Assembly (NCBI GenBank): GCA_009920225.1
Contig: RGAJ01000061.1
Coordinates: 1 to 8,399, forward strand
DNA: 8,399 nt
Reading direction: 5' to 3'
DNA from: Paracoccaceae bacterium
Lineage (GTDB): Bacteria > Pseudomonadota > Alphaproteobacteria > Rhodobacterales > Rhodobacteraceae
How positions within the stretch are numbered: position 1 is the first letter of the stretch; each line of letters opens with the position of its first letter. The notes under the pieces were generated by a model. That model had not been told where the DNA came from. It searched no databases and saw only the letters and a list, made by a program, of their open reading frames with translations. This document shows positions 1-6,645 of the stretch, in pieces. Position numbers and translations under genes: made by a program.

Positions 1-325
1 GTTTTTCATGTGTTATAATATAACAAAAATTTAGTCTTATTTAAACTGGTATTTTAGTCATGAAGCACTACTTGGAACAATCTTCAAAACTGGGCTCGGT
101 TCATTCATGCAATTGGTAATTCTGCAGACCAGATAGAGTTTATATTCATCGCGCCTATTTTAAGTACAGTCCTACCGCTGCTGTTATTTAGTAGTGTCGT
201 TTATACTTGCAGCGTAACGAAGGACCTCTTTTGACAAGCAGATTGAAGTGCTCGTTCATCAGGTAGCACCAAAAGGCGTGCTTATTTTTCTGATGGCGCT
301 GAGTGCATTTTTACGTGGCGCGCAC
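1..325. other. AT-rich stretch with no supportable gene
   Basis: This stretch downstream of the dehydrogenase gene is visibly more AT-rich than the operon. I see no start codon with a ribosome binding site and a credible reading frame. One plus-strand frame is open from 64 to the TGA at 232-234 and encodes a very hydrophobic stretch, but it has no ATG, GTG or TTG start, so it is at best a remnant. A perfect TATAAT hexamer occurs at 14-19 on the plus strand, but its -35 region would lie outside the window. A weak stem (265-269 with 278-282) followed by five Ts (285-289) resembles a poor plus-strand terminator. Going leftwards from the operon end I find no good Rho-independent terminator; the only stem there is 5 bp (AGTGC with GCACT, 302-306 and 322-326) and lacks a U-tract. 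Confidence 0.5.
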
Positions 326-1357
326 TTAAGTGTTGGGTGTTGCTGTCAAATTTAATTGCGCAGCGACCAAACTTTTCACTTGGCCCCGGTCGACTGGCTT
401 TAACTGTCTTAAAGGGTTTCCATCTAAGATCGCGCGAACATCATGTAAAATCATATCACCAATTAAATGTCTCCCGCCTTTTACCGCTGCGGCGCGATGA
501 GGGGATAGGATAACGCCCTTTAACCGGCGCAACGGATGATCGGCTGCCAAAGGTTCATCTGGAAACACATCCGTGGCCAATTGGATATGACCCGATTGCA
601 CATGTTGTACCAAAGCATCAAAATCGGCACACCATGCACGGCTGATTAAGATTACCACGCTACCTTTTTGCATGGCAGCAATATGTGTGGCCGATAGTAA
701 CCCATGGGTTTCTTCGGATGGGACAGCGGCGACCACAACCACTTTGCAACTGCGCACAAGCGAGTTTAAGTCCACAAAGGCAACGTCGGTTTCTGTATCG
801 GTAACAAAAGGATCAAAAGCTAAAACCTTTGGAGAAAAAGGCTCCAACAAACGATGTGTTTCACGTGCTATCTGACCGTATCCAATAAATCCAATTGTTT
901 GGTGATAAAGCGTAAAGTCCGTGGCGCAGCGATCGTCCAACCAACTTTCATCTCCAATGCGAAAAGCTTCGTGTTCGGCGACCAAGCCGCGCCCTGCGCC
1001 CAACATCATCGCCAAAGCCATTTCGGCAACCGCGTTGCGAAATCCTGGCGAACAGGACAAAACCTCGATCCCGCGATCAAGGCAGGCGGTATAATCCAAT
1101 CCGTCGCGAAAGGCGCCCGCGACTTCGATCGTCGCCTTTAGGTTAGGCGCCTGTGCAATGTCTTGGGCCGACAATTCGGGACGTGCAGCGACATAAAACG
1201 CAGCGTCGGGCAAACGCTCCATGATTTCAGATCGGGGCATCGCTTCATCCACGCCGCCATGAATATCAACCAATTCAGACAGCGTGGCATAGGTATCTGC
1301 GCTGAATAATTCATCGCGTTGGCGAAAGTGATTGTCCAAGATCATCAATGGTTTCAT
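326..1357 (-). CDS. D-isomer-specific 2-hydroxyacid dehydrogenase (NAD-dependent)
   Basis: A 343-residue protein of the D-2-hydroxyacid dehydrogenase family (which includes glyoxylate/hydroxypyruvate reductases and phosphoglycerate dehydrogenases). It would interconvert a 2-keto acid and a D-2-hydroxy acid in the cytoplasm. Seen in the sequence: the N-terminal substrate domain, a NAVAEMALAMML helix (108-119) before the cofactor domain, and a Rossmann loop GYGQIA (159-164) in which the last glycine is alanine. An acidic residue at the end of strand two (D182) suggests NAD preference. The catalytic set is complete: R240 in LISRAW, E268 in DVFPDEPL, H287 in LSPHRA. I chose the ATG at 1357 because GGAA (1364-1367) lies 6 nt upstream; a TTG at 1369 could add four residues but would overlap that site. 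It is the last gene of the operon, 33 nt after the ATPase gene. The substrate cannot be read from sequence; glycerate/hydroxypyruvate or a sugar-derived acid are both possible. Confidence 0.9.
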   Translation of the reverse strand: MKPLMILDNHFRQRDELFSADTYATLSELVDIHGGVDEAMPRSEIMERLPDAAFYVAARPELSAQDIAQAPNLKATIEVAGAFRDGLDYTACLDRGIEVLSCSPGFRNAVAEMALAMMLGAGRGLVAEHEAFRIGDESWLDDRCATDFTLYHQTIGFIGYGQIARETHRLLEPFSPKVLAFDPFVTDTETDVAFVDLNSLVRSCKVVVVAAVPSEETHGLLSATHIAAMQKGSVVILISRAWCADFDALVQHVQSGHIQLATDVFPDEPLAADHPLRRLKGVILSPHRAAAVKGGRHLIGDMILHDVRAILDGNPLRQLKPVDRGQVKSLVAAQLNLTATPNT

Positions 1358-1390
1358 GATCGTTTCCAATGTTGTGGTTGTCGTCCGCTA

Positions 1391-2482
1391 TCAATGCGCG
1401 GCGCCGGTGGTTGTAGGCAATTCAGGGAAAAGATGTGCTTTGGTCGTGTCAAACCTTAACCCAATCTCGGCGCCCACGCGGAATTCTTGGTCCTCTGCGA
1501 TGGCCGCGATCAGTGTCGTGCCATCAGACAGGGTAGCGTTGATCACTGTTTCCGATCCCAACCGTTCCGTCAAGGTCACATGCCCAGACAGCTGTGCCGT
1601 GGTTGCTTCAACGTAGGACAAATGTTGCGGCCGCAAGCCAAGCGTTGCCTGTTGTCCGACGGTAAACTGTCGGCCTTTGGTCGCAATGGTGATGTCCCCC
1701 AAAACCGGACTGTGCACATGGGCGTGATCATCGGTCAGTGCAATCACATCGACGATCAAGAAATTCATCGACGGCGCGCCCAAGAACCCTGCAACAAAAA
1801 GGTTATCAGGATTATGATACAGATCCATTGGTGCGCCTGCTTGCATAACCGCGCCGTCTTTTAGGACGACGATTTTATCGGCCAAGGTCATGGCTTCGAC
1901 CTGATCATGGGTGACATAGATCATGGTTGCACCCAATTGCTGATGCAGCTTGCCAATCTCCATCCGCATGTCCATGCGCAGGGCCGCGTCCAAATTCGAC
2001 AGCGGTTCGTCGAACAAAAATACCTCTGGCTTGCGGGTGATGGCGCGGCCAATGGCGACGCGCTGGCGTTGTCCGCCAGATAATTGGCTGGGCCGCCGAT
2101 CCAACAGATGTTCCATTTGCAAAATGCGCGCGGCCTCGGCCACTTTGGCGTCTTTCTCGGCCTTTGGCGTTTTGGCGATGGTCAAACCAAATCCGATGTT
2201 TTCACGCACCGTCATATGCGGAAAAATCGCATAGGATTGAAACACCATGGCCACACCACGATCCTTGGGTGCGACGGTGTTGACCCGTGTGTCACCGATA
2301 AACATATCGCCGTCCGAGATATCCTCAAGCCCTGCAATCATGCGCAAAAGCGTCGATTTCCCGCACCCTGAGGGGCCGACAAAAACGGTGAATTCGCCAT
2401 CTTTGATGTCCAAATCGACGCCTTTGATAACGTCGACATTGCCAAAGGATTTTTTAATGTTCTTTAAAACGACATCTGCCAT
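1391..2482 (-). CDS. Sugar ABC transporter ATP-binding protein, MalK/UgpC type
   Basis: The 363-residue ATPase that would power the two permeases of this operon. In order it carries Walker A GPSGCGKST (36-44), Q-loop Q82, the ABC signature LSGGQ (134-138), Walker B ending in FDE (157-159), the D-loop (SNLD, 162-165) and the H-loop histidine H192. After the nucleotide domain, GAPSMNF (235-241) leads into a C-terminal TOBE-type domain to the end, as in MalK and UgpC of the CUT1 family. The length is normal for that family. The open frame continues upstream to 2602, but MADVVLKNI at 2482 is the expected family start. It begins one base after the stop of the glycosidase frame (TGA-T-ATG). No strong ribosome binding site precedes it, so translational coupling to the upstream frame is likely. 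If the broken glycosidase frame changes ribosome traffic, expression of this ATPase could be affected; that is inference. Confidence 0.95.
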   Translation of the reverse strand: MADVVLKNIKKSFGNVDVIKGVDLDIKDGEFTVFVGPSGCGKSTLLRMIAGLEDISDGDMFIGDTRVNTVAPKDRGVAMVFQSYAIFPHMTVRENIGFGLTIAKTPKAEKDAKVAEAARILQMEHLLDRRPSQLSGGQRQRVAIGRAITRKPEVFLFDEPLSNLDAALRMDMRMEIGKLHQQLGATMIYVTHDQVEAMTLADKIVVLKDGAVMQAGAPMDLYHNPDNLFVAGFLGAPSMNFLIVDVIALTDDHAHVHSPVLGDITIATKGRQFTVGQQATLGLRPQHLSYVEATTAQLSGHVTLTERLGSETVINATLSDGTTLIAAIAEDQEFRVGAEIGLRFDTTKAHLFPELPTTTGAAH

Positions 2483-2483
2483 A

Positions 2484-3360
2484 TCACTCGGCGGCCTTTT
2501 GTGTGGTGCGAATGAAAAGTAGTCCGTCATGGCCCACTTCGACGGGCTCGGGGTCCATGATGCGACCGACGAATTGGTCGCGTCCGCGATCTTCGAACCC
2601 AAGGATCATGAACGTGCCATCGTGATCCACAATCCGCGCCGCATAGCGTTTGCAGGGCATGTCCCCGTCCAAAAATTCACCTGGTGCGATGCGCCATGGA
2701 CCGCGCGGCGATGTGCCGATCAAATAATGCGTGCCTGTGACCGGCGTACCGGGGTAAGTGGCGCGATAGTCCTGTGACCAATGTTGGGCATCATTGCAAA
2801 ACAGGCAATACCAAGTCCCGTTGCGTTCAAAGACTTGCGGCACCTCAAGCTGACCAAATCCGCCCACAAAAACAGGGGGTTGCAGCGTCCAGTTCATCAA
2901 ATCGGGTGATGTGGCAAAGCCAATGGCGCCGCCTGCGTTCGCCTCGGCGATATTGGGCGCGCGGGCGGTGAAATACATCAGCCATCCGTCACCGTTGGGA
3001 TCGCGCATGACCCATGGGTCCCGCATGGCGCGGTCATGCCAGAACCCGACCATGTGGTCAGATTCGTAATACTGTGCATTGTCGCCTGTCAGATCCAAAC
3101 ACAGACCATCGCCGACGCGGGTCCAATTATGCATGTCGGTGGATGTGGCGTGGCCCACCCGTTGATACATTGCTTTTTCCGCCTGCGACGTGCCGGTGTA
3201 AAACAGATGCCATAGCCGCGTGCCCTTGGGTGACATTAAAATGCCGCGCGTCTGGGTCGCCTAATGATTTGTCGGCCTGCAAGAAATAGCCGTGCCATTT
3301 TTCGCCATCATGGGCATACCAGCTGTCCCATATCCATTTTGTACCAAGTGCGATGACCAT
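2484..3360 (-). pseudogene. Beta-propeller glycoside hydrolase (GH32/GH43/GH68-like), frame broken
   Basis: Two adjacent frames together look like one cytoplasmic five-bladed beta-propeller glycosidase related to the GH32/GH43/GH68 group. The first frame starts at 3360 (AGGA at 3369-3372, 8 nt upstream, 5 nt after the second permease). It gives a typical N-terminus with WIWDSW (D12, the probable catalytic aspartate), then leaves the family pattern after about residue 45 and runs on to a stop at 3127. The second frame, open from an ATG at 3236 to 2484, encodes the rest: LWHLFYTG, RDPWVMRDP (R72-D73-P74, the RDP motif) and QLEVPQVF (E131, candidate acid/base) in its own numbering. That ATG has no ribosome binding site. 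From family knowledge about 40 residues, with a GHAVS.DL..W block and the following loop, should lie between the two parts, so a deletion with frame change within about 3205-3250 fits better than a one-base error. A sequencing or assembly artefact is not excluded. The exact GH family and substrate are uncertain. Confidence 0.75.
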
Positions 3361-3365
3361 GTTTT

Positions 3366-4244
3366 TTATCCTTTTACGCCCGTTGATGCGATTGACGCGA
3401 TAAAGGCGCGTTGCAAAAACAGATAGAAGACCAACACTGGAACGGTAATCATGCTAAGATACGCCATGATTTCCCCCCATGCGGTGTTAAGTTGAAAGAA
3501 ATACTGAAGCCCGACCAAAACAGGGCGATACCCTTCTTCTTGGACGACCATCAGTGGCCAGAGATATTGGTTATACATGACCAAGAATTTCAAAATCGCA
3601 GCCGTGGCAATGATGGGGCCAGACAGGGGCATTAAGACCTTGGAATAAACCTGCGACCAACTTGCGCCTTCAGCGCGGGCCGCTTCGACCAGATCGGATG
3701 GGATGTCGCGGAAATACTGCACGAACAAAAAGATCGTTAACCCATCGGCAATAAATGGAATGATTTGCACACGATAGGAATTAAGCCATCCGACCTCAAG
3801 CCCGTCCATCCCGATCCATGGTAACTTTGACGACATCAACAACAAAGGCACCGCGATCGTTTCAAACGGCACGGTCAGGGTCGCAAGAATGGCCGACAAG
3901 ACAAACGCCTTGCCGCGCCATGACAGGATGGCAATCGAAAATCCCGCCAGCGAACAGACAAACAGTGACAAAATAACCGTGGTGCCTGTGATGAACAGGG
4001 AATTGGCCACGAACAACGCCACGGGCGCGCGGTCAAAGGCCATGGTGTAGTTGTTCAAGCTGATATCACCGACGGGCAAAAACGCCCGCAAGCTGCCGCT
4101 GTCAATCAACAACTGTTGGCTGGGTTTTAGCGATGACATCACCATAAACACCAGTGGAAAGACAAAGATCGCCGCAATCAGAGTTAGCACAAGATACCGC
4201 ACAAACAGACGCAGGCCGTGATTATCGTGGGACAGGGTGTTCAT
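3366..4244 (-). CDS. Sugar ABC transporter permease, MalG type
   Basis: A 292-residue inner-membrane permease of the CUT1 carbohydrate uptake family, of normal MalG length. A first membrane segment lies at about 15-36. It is followed by a short periplasmic region ending in SLNNYTMAF and a set of further hydrophobic segments. The cytoplasmic coupling loop that contacts the ATPase is present as EAARAEG (187-193) followed by LMPLSGP (204-210). The C-terminus is short and ends in ASTGVKG, as usual for this class. The start at 4244 overlaps the stop of the first permease as ATGA, and GGGAG (4253-4257) lies 8 nt upstream, so the two permeases are translated as a coupled pair. It should form a heterodimer with the upstream gene product. 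Confidence 0.95.
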   Translation of the reverse strand: MNTLSHDNHGLRLFVRYLVLTLIAAIFVFPLVFMVMSSLKPSQQLLIDSGSLRAFLPVGDISLNNYTMAFDRAPVALFVANSLFITGTTVILSLFVCSLAGFSIAILSWRGKAFVLSAILATLTVPFETIAVPLLLMSSKLPWIGMDGLEVGWLNSYRVQIIPFIADGLTIFLFVQYFRDIPSDLVEAARAEGASWSQVYSKVLMPLSGPIIATAAILKFLVMYNQYLWPLMVVQEEGYRPVLVGLQYFFQLNTAWGEIMAYLSMITVPVLVFYLFLQRAFIASIASTGVKG

Positions 4245-5332
4245 GTGTTGCGCTCCCGTGTCAGATAGCGTTGTATCATAGAAATGCTCAGAACGATCAG
4301 GAACAAGATCACCGAAATGGCCGACCCGCCCGAGATATCTTGTTTTCCGTAACCGCGTTCAATCGCTTGGAACACAATGGTTTGGGTGCTGTCCAAGGGG
4401 CCACCGTTCGTCATCACATCGACCTGTGCAAATAATCCGAACGCTTGCATGGTGATCACGATCAGGATCAACACCGCCGTATTGCGCAGGCCCGGCCATG
4501 TGACATAGCGGAATGTTTGCCATTTGCTGGAACCTTCCAACTCGGCCGCCTCGTACAGCGTGGGGCTGATGGTTTGCAGACCCGAAAGCCAGATGACCAT
4601 GTGAAACCCGACCGCTTGCCATATGGACATGGCAATGATCGATCCCAATGCGGTTGAGGGCTGCCCCAACCAATCCACCGGTTCAAACCATCCAAAGGAC
4701 AAGGCCCCAAGGATATTGTTCAACAACCCGTTGTTGCCGTCATAGATCAAGCGCCACAAAAACGCGACAACCACGATTGAAATGACCACGGGCATGAAAT
4801 AGATCGCGCGATAGACATTGATGCCGCGCAGTTTTTGATTGATCAACAGCGCCAACATCAATGCCAATCCTGCCTGCAGCGGCGCGACGATGATCACAAA
4901 GGTAAAGGTGTTTTTTAGCGCCCGCATGAACACAACATCTTTGGCCAAAATCACGCGGCGCAGTTCGTCGTTTGGTCCCGTTTGCCATCCAAACCATTCG
5001 CGCATGCCCTGCAAATGGGGGTAATCGGGATTGTTGCGGGTAAAGTTGCGCAGCCGTGGATATGTGATGTCGCCTGCATTGTCGCGAATAACCGCGCCTG
5101 TCGCATCGCGTTCAGGTTCTAGCACAATTGTACCAATGCTGAGCAAATCGACATAATTCGACAGCCCCATGAAGCTGGGCGGATTGGGTGAAATCAACCG
5201 CTGATTGGTCAGGCTGAACCAAATCGCAAAAAAGAACGGCAGTATGATAAAAGCAACCATCAACCCAAAGCCGGGCAGGGCAAAGGCCCATCCAGAGACA
5301 TTTGATTGAGTTAGACTTTTCTGCTGTGCCAT
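4241..5332 (-). CDS. Sugar ABC transporter permease, MalF/UgpA type
   Basis: A 363-residue inner-membrane permease of the CUT1 family. The first membrane segment is at about 15-40. Before the next one (about 141-165) there is an unusually long extracytoplasmic stretch of roughly 95 residues (42-138), rich in charged residues, Asn and Pro. Typical sugar permeases of the roughly 300-residue type have a much shorter loop here. The coupling loop is EAAELEG (261-267) followed by WPGL (279-282). The frame is open to 5380, but the start MAQQK at 5332 is preferred: AAGG (5341-5344) lies 8 nt upstream, and earlier codons would fall inside the stem-loop that follows the binding-protein gene. The stop overlaps the start of the second permease. 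It partners the MalG-type permease, the MalK-type ATPase and the binding protein of the same operon. Confidence 0.93.
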   Translation of the reverse strand: MAQQKSLTQSNVSGWAFALPGFGLMVAFIILPFFFAIWFSLTNQRLISPNPPSFMGLSNYVDLLSIGTIVLEPERDATGAVIRDNAGDITYPRLRNFTRNNPDYPHLQGMREWFGWQTGPNDELRRVILAKDVVFMRALKNTFTFVIIVAPLQAGLALMLALLINQKLRGINVYRAIYFMPVVISIVVVAFLWRLIYDGNNGLLNNILGALSFGWFEPVDWLGQPSTALGSIIAMSIWQAVGFHMVIWLSGLQTISPTLYEAAELEGSSKWQTFRYVTWPGLRNTAVLILIVITMQAFGLFAQVDVMTNGGPLDSTQTIVFQAIERGYGKQDISGGSAISVILFLIVLSISMIQRYLTRERNT

Positions 5333-5352
5333 TGTGCGTGCCTTATGCGTCG

Positions 5353-5379
5353 TGCGGGCCCCATGAAACAGGGCCCGCA
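5353..5379 (-). promoter_or_regulatory. Intercistronic stem-loop after the binding-protein gene
   Basis: A perfect 9-bp GC-rich stem (TGCGGGCCC at 5353-5361 paired with GGGCCCGCA at 5371-5379) with a 9-nt loop sits 9 bases past the binding-protein stop codon and before the first permease. No U-tract follows on the minus strand, so it is not a classical terminator. By analogy with the malE-malF region, such a hairpin usually protects the upstream mRNA from 3' decay or partly attenuates transcription, making more binding protein than permease. The structure is seen directly; its role is inferred. Confidence 0.7.
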
Positions 5380-5388
5380 ACAGCGGGT

Positions 5389-6645
5389 TTATTTGCTGTA
5401 ACCGTTGTTTTTGGCGATATCGGCGTCGATTTCGTCAACCGCCGCATCCAAAGTATCGGCCACATCCGCGCCATTTGCGATATCGGCCAACGCCTTTTCA
5501 AACACTTTTGCCACCACAGCATAACCAGGTGTGACTGGACGGACCAACGCTTGGGCTTCGGACAGGCCATAGAACACTTCCAACGCGCCGCCGCTGGAAT
5601 AGTTTTTGGTCATTGCCGCGGCCGATGCGGTGGATGGGATCAAGCCGATGCCATCGGAAAACGCGGCCAGATATTTATCTTGGGTCGCGAATTTGATAAA
5701 GGCTGCCGCGCCATCGGGGTGTTTCGACGTGGTTGTCACGCCAAATTGCCAAGATGCTGCGCCAATTTTTGATCCATTGCCCAGATCGGGTGCAGGCAAG
5801 AACACAACATCGTTAACCTGTTCCAATGTCGGGATCGCGGCCCAGTTGCCGTTCCAGCTAAAGGCATATTTGCTTGTGTTGAACCCTGTGTCGCGGTCTG
5901 CGCCGTCTTGGGTCGCTTGGGCATAGCCGCCGGTGAACAGACCTTGCCACCATGCGCCAAATTCCAACGCCGCGTCGCCATTCAACGCGCCTTCGGCGGT
6001 GGAATAAGACGCGCGATCAATCATATCGCCGCCAAAGCTTTGCAGGAATGGCGAAAACGCATAAGGGAACCATTCACCCGTCCAAGCGGTGCCCAGATCC
6101 AGCGCATAGTCATATTTGCCCGATGCTTTTGCCGCATCAAGCGCAGCCATAAATTCGTCTTTGGTCCATGGCGCGTCAAGTGTTGGCTTTCTTAGACCCA
6201 ATTCATCCAAGGTGGATTGACGCGCATAAAGTGCAACCGCTGCATCCCATAGGCCGATGGAATACAAGGTGCCGTTCCAAATCCCTTTGGTGCCGGGCAA
6301 GAAATCGGCAAATTCGGCCTCGTCAATTGGCAGCGGCGCGATATAGCCCGCCCATGCCCAACCGGGCATCACAGGGCCGTCAACGTCGATGATATCGGGC
6401 AGGTTGCCGGCCAAGGCCGCCGCTTGGACCGCGTCGTTATAGGCCCCTTGGGGAAAGCTTTCCAAGGCGATGGTATAATCGGATTGGCTGTTGTTGAAAT
6501 CGGTGATGATCTGATTGATGATCGCGCTTTCAACTTCGTTCCCAGCGCCGTGATACCACATCGCCAATTCGGTCGCCGCAAATGCGGAATTGGCCAATGC
6601 AGTGGACAGCAAAAGCGCACCAGTCGTAAGTTTAAAGTGTTTCAT
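5389..6645 (-). CDS. Sugar ABC transporter periplasmic substrate-binding protein
   Basis: A 418-residue extracellular solute-binding protein of the CUT1 type (cluster with MalE/UgpB-like proteins). It would capture the sugar in the periplasm and deliver it to the permease pair. Residues 1-23 form a classic Sec signal peptide: a basic start (MKHFK), a hydrophobic core, and ANSAFA before a predicted cut at A23/A24. There is no lipobox cysteine, so it should be a free periplasmic protein. The mature part opens with ELAMWYHGAGNEVE, the usual first strand and helix, followed by DFNNSQSDYTI and a PDIIDVDGP motif. I chose the ATG at 6645 over the longer frame to 6681. A near-perfect Shine-Dalgarno GGAGGT (6652-6657) lies 6 nt upstream and the signal peptide then starts cleanly. 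The start lies inside the end of the repressor gene (14-bp overlap). The ligand cannot be told from sequence; the neighbouring glycosidase suggests an oligosaccharide or glycoside. Confidence 0.95.
   Translation of the reverse strand: MKHFKLTTGALLLSTALANSAFAATELAMWYHGAGNEVESAIINQIITDFNNSQSDYTIALESFPQGAYNDAVQAAALAGNLPDIIDVDGPVMPGWAWAGYIAPLPIDEAEFADFLPGTKGIWNGTLYSIGLWDAAVALYARQSTLDELGLRKPTLDAPWTKDEFMAALDAAKASGKYDYALDLGTAWTGEWFPYAFSPFLQSFGGDMIDRASYSTAEGALNGDAALEFGAWWQGLFTGGYAQATQDGADRDTGFNTSKYAFSWNGNWAAIPTLEQVNDVVFLPAPDLGNGSKIGAASWQFGVTTTSKHPDGAAAFIKFATQDKYLAAFSDGIGLIPSTASAAAMTKNYSSGGALEVFYGLSEAQALVRPVTPGYAVVAKVFEKALADIANGADVADTLDAAVDEIDADIAKNNGYSK

Noticed and set aside
301..327. A Rho-independent terminator at the end of the operon.
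   Set aside because: Only a 5-bp stem with a 15-nt loop overlapping the stop codon can be drawn, and no U-tract follows on the minus strand.
1487..1864. A 125-codon plus-strand open frame opposite the ATPase gene.
   Set aside because: It lies opposite a well-conserved gene, has no recognisable domain or ribosome binding site, and its open length reflects codon bias of the real gene.
3205..3250. Programmed ribosomal frameshifting joining the two glycosidase frames.
   Set aside because: There is no convincing slippery heptamer plus stimulatory structure, and a shift alone would not restore the missing residues of the first blade.
3127..3360. Treating the 77-residue frame as an independent small protein.
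   Set aside because: Its first 45 or so residues match the N-terminus of the glycosidase, and the rest is out-of-frame reading of the downstream glycosidase sequence.
5302..5772. A 156-codon plus-strand open frame opposite the binding-protein gene.
   Set aside because: It is antisense to a confident gene and spans the intercistronic hairpin, with a Cys/His/Arg/Gly-rich translation and no known motif.
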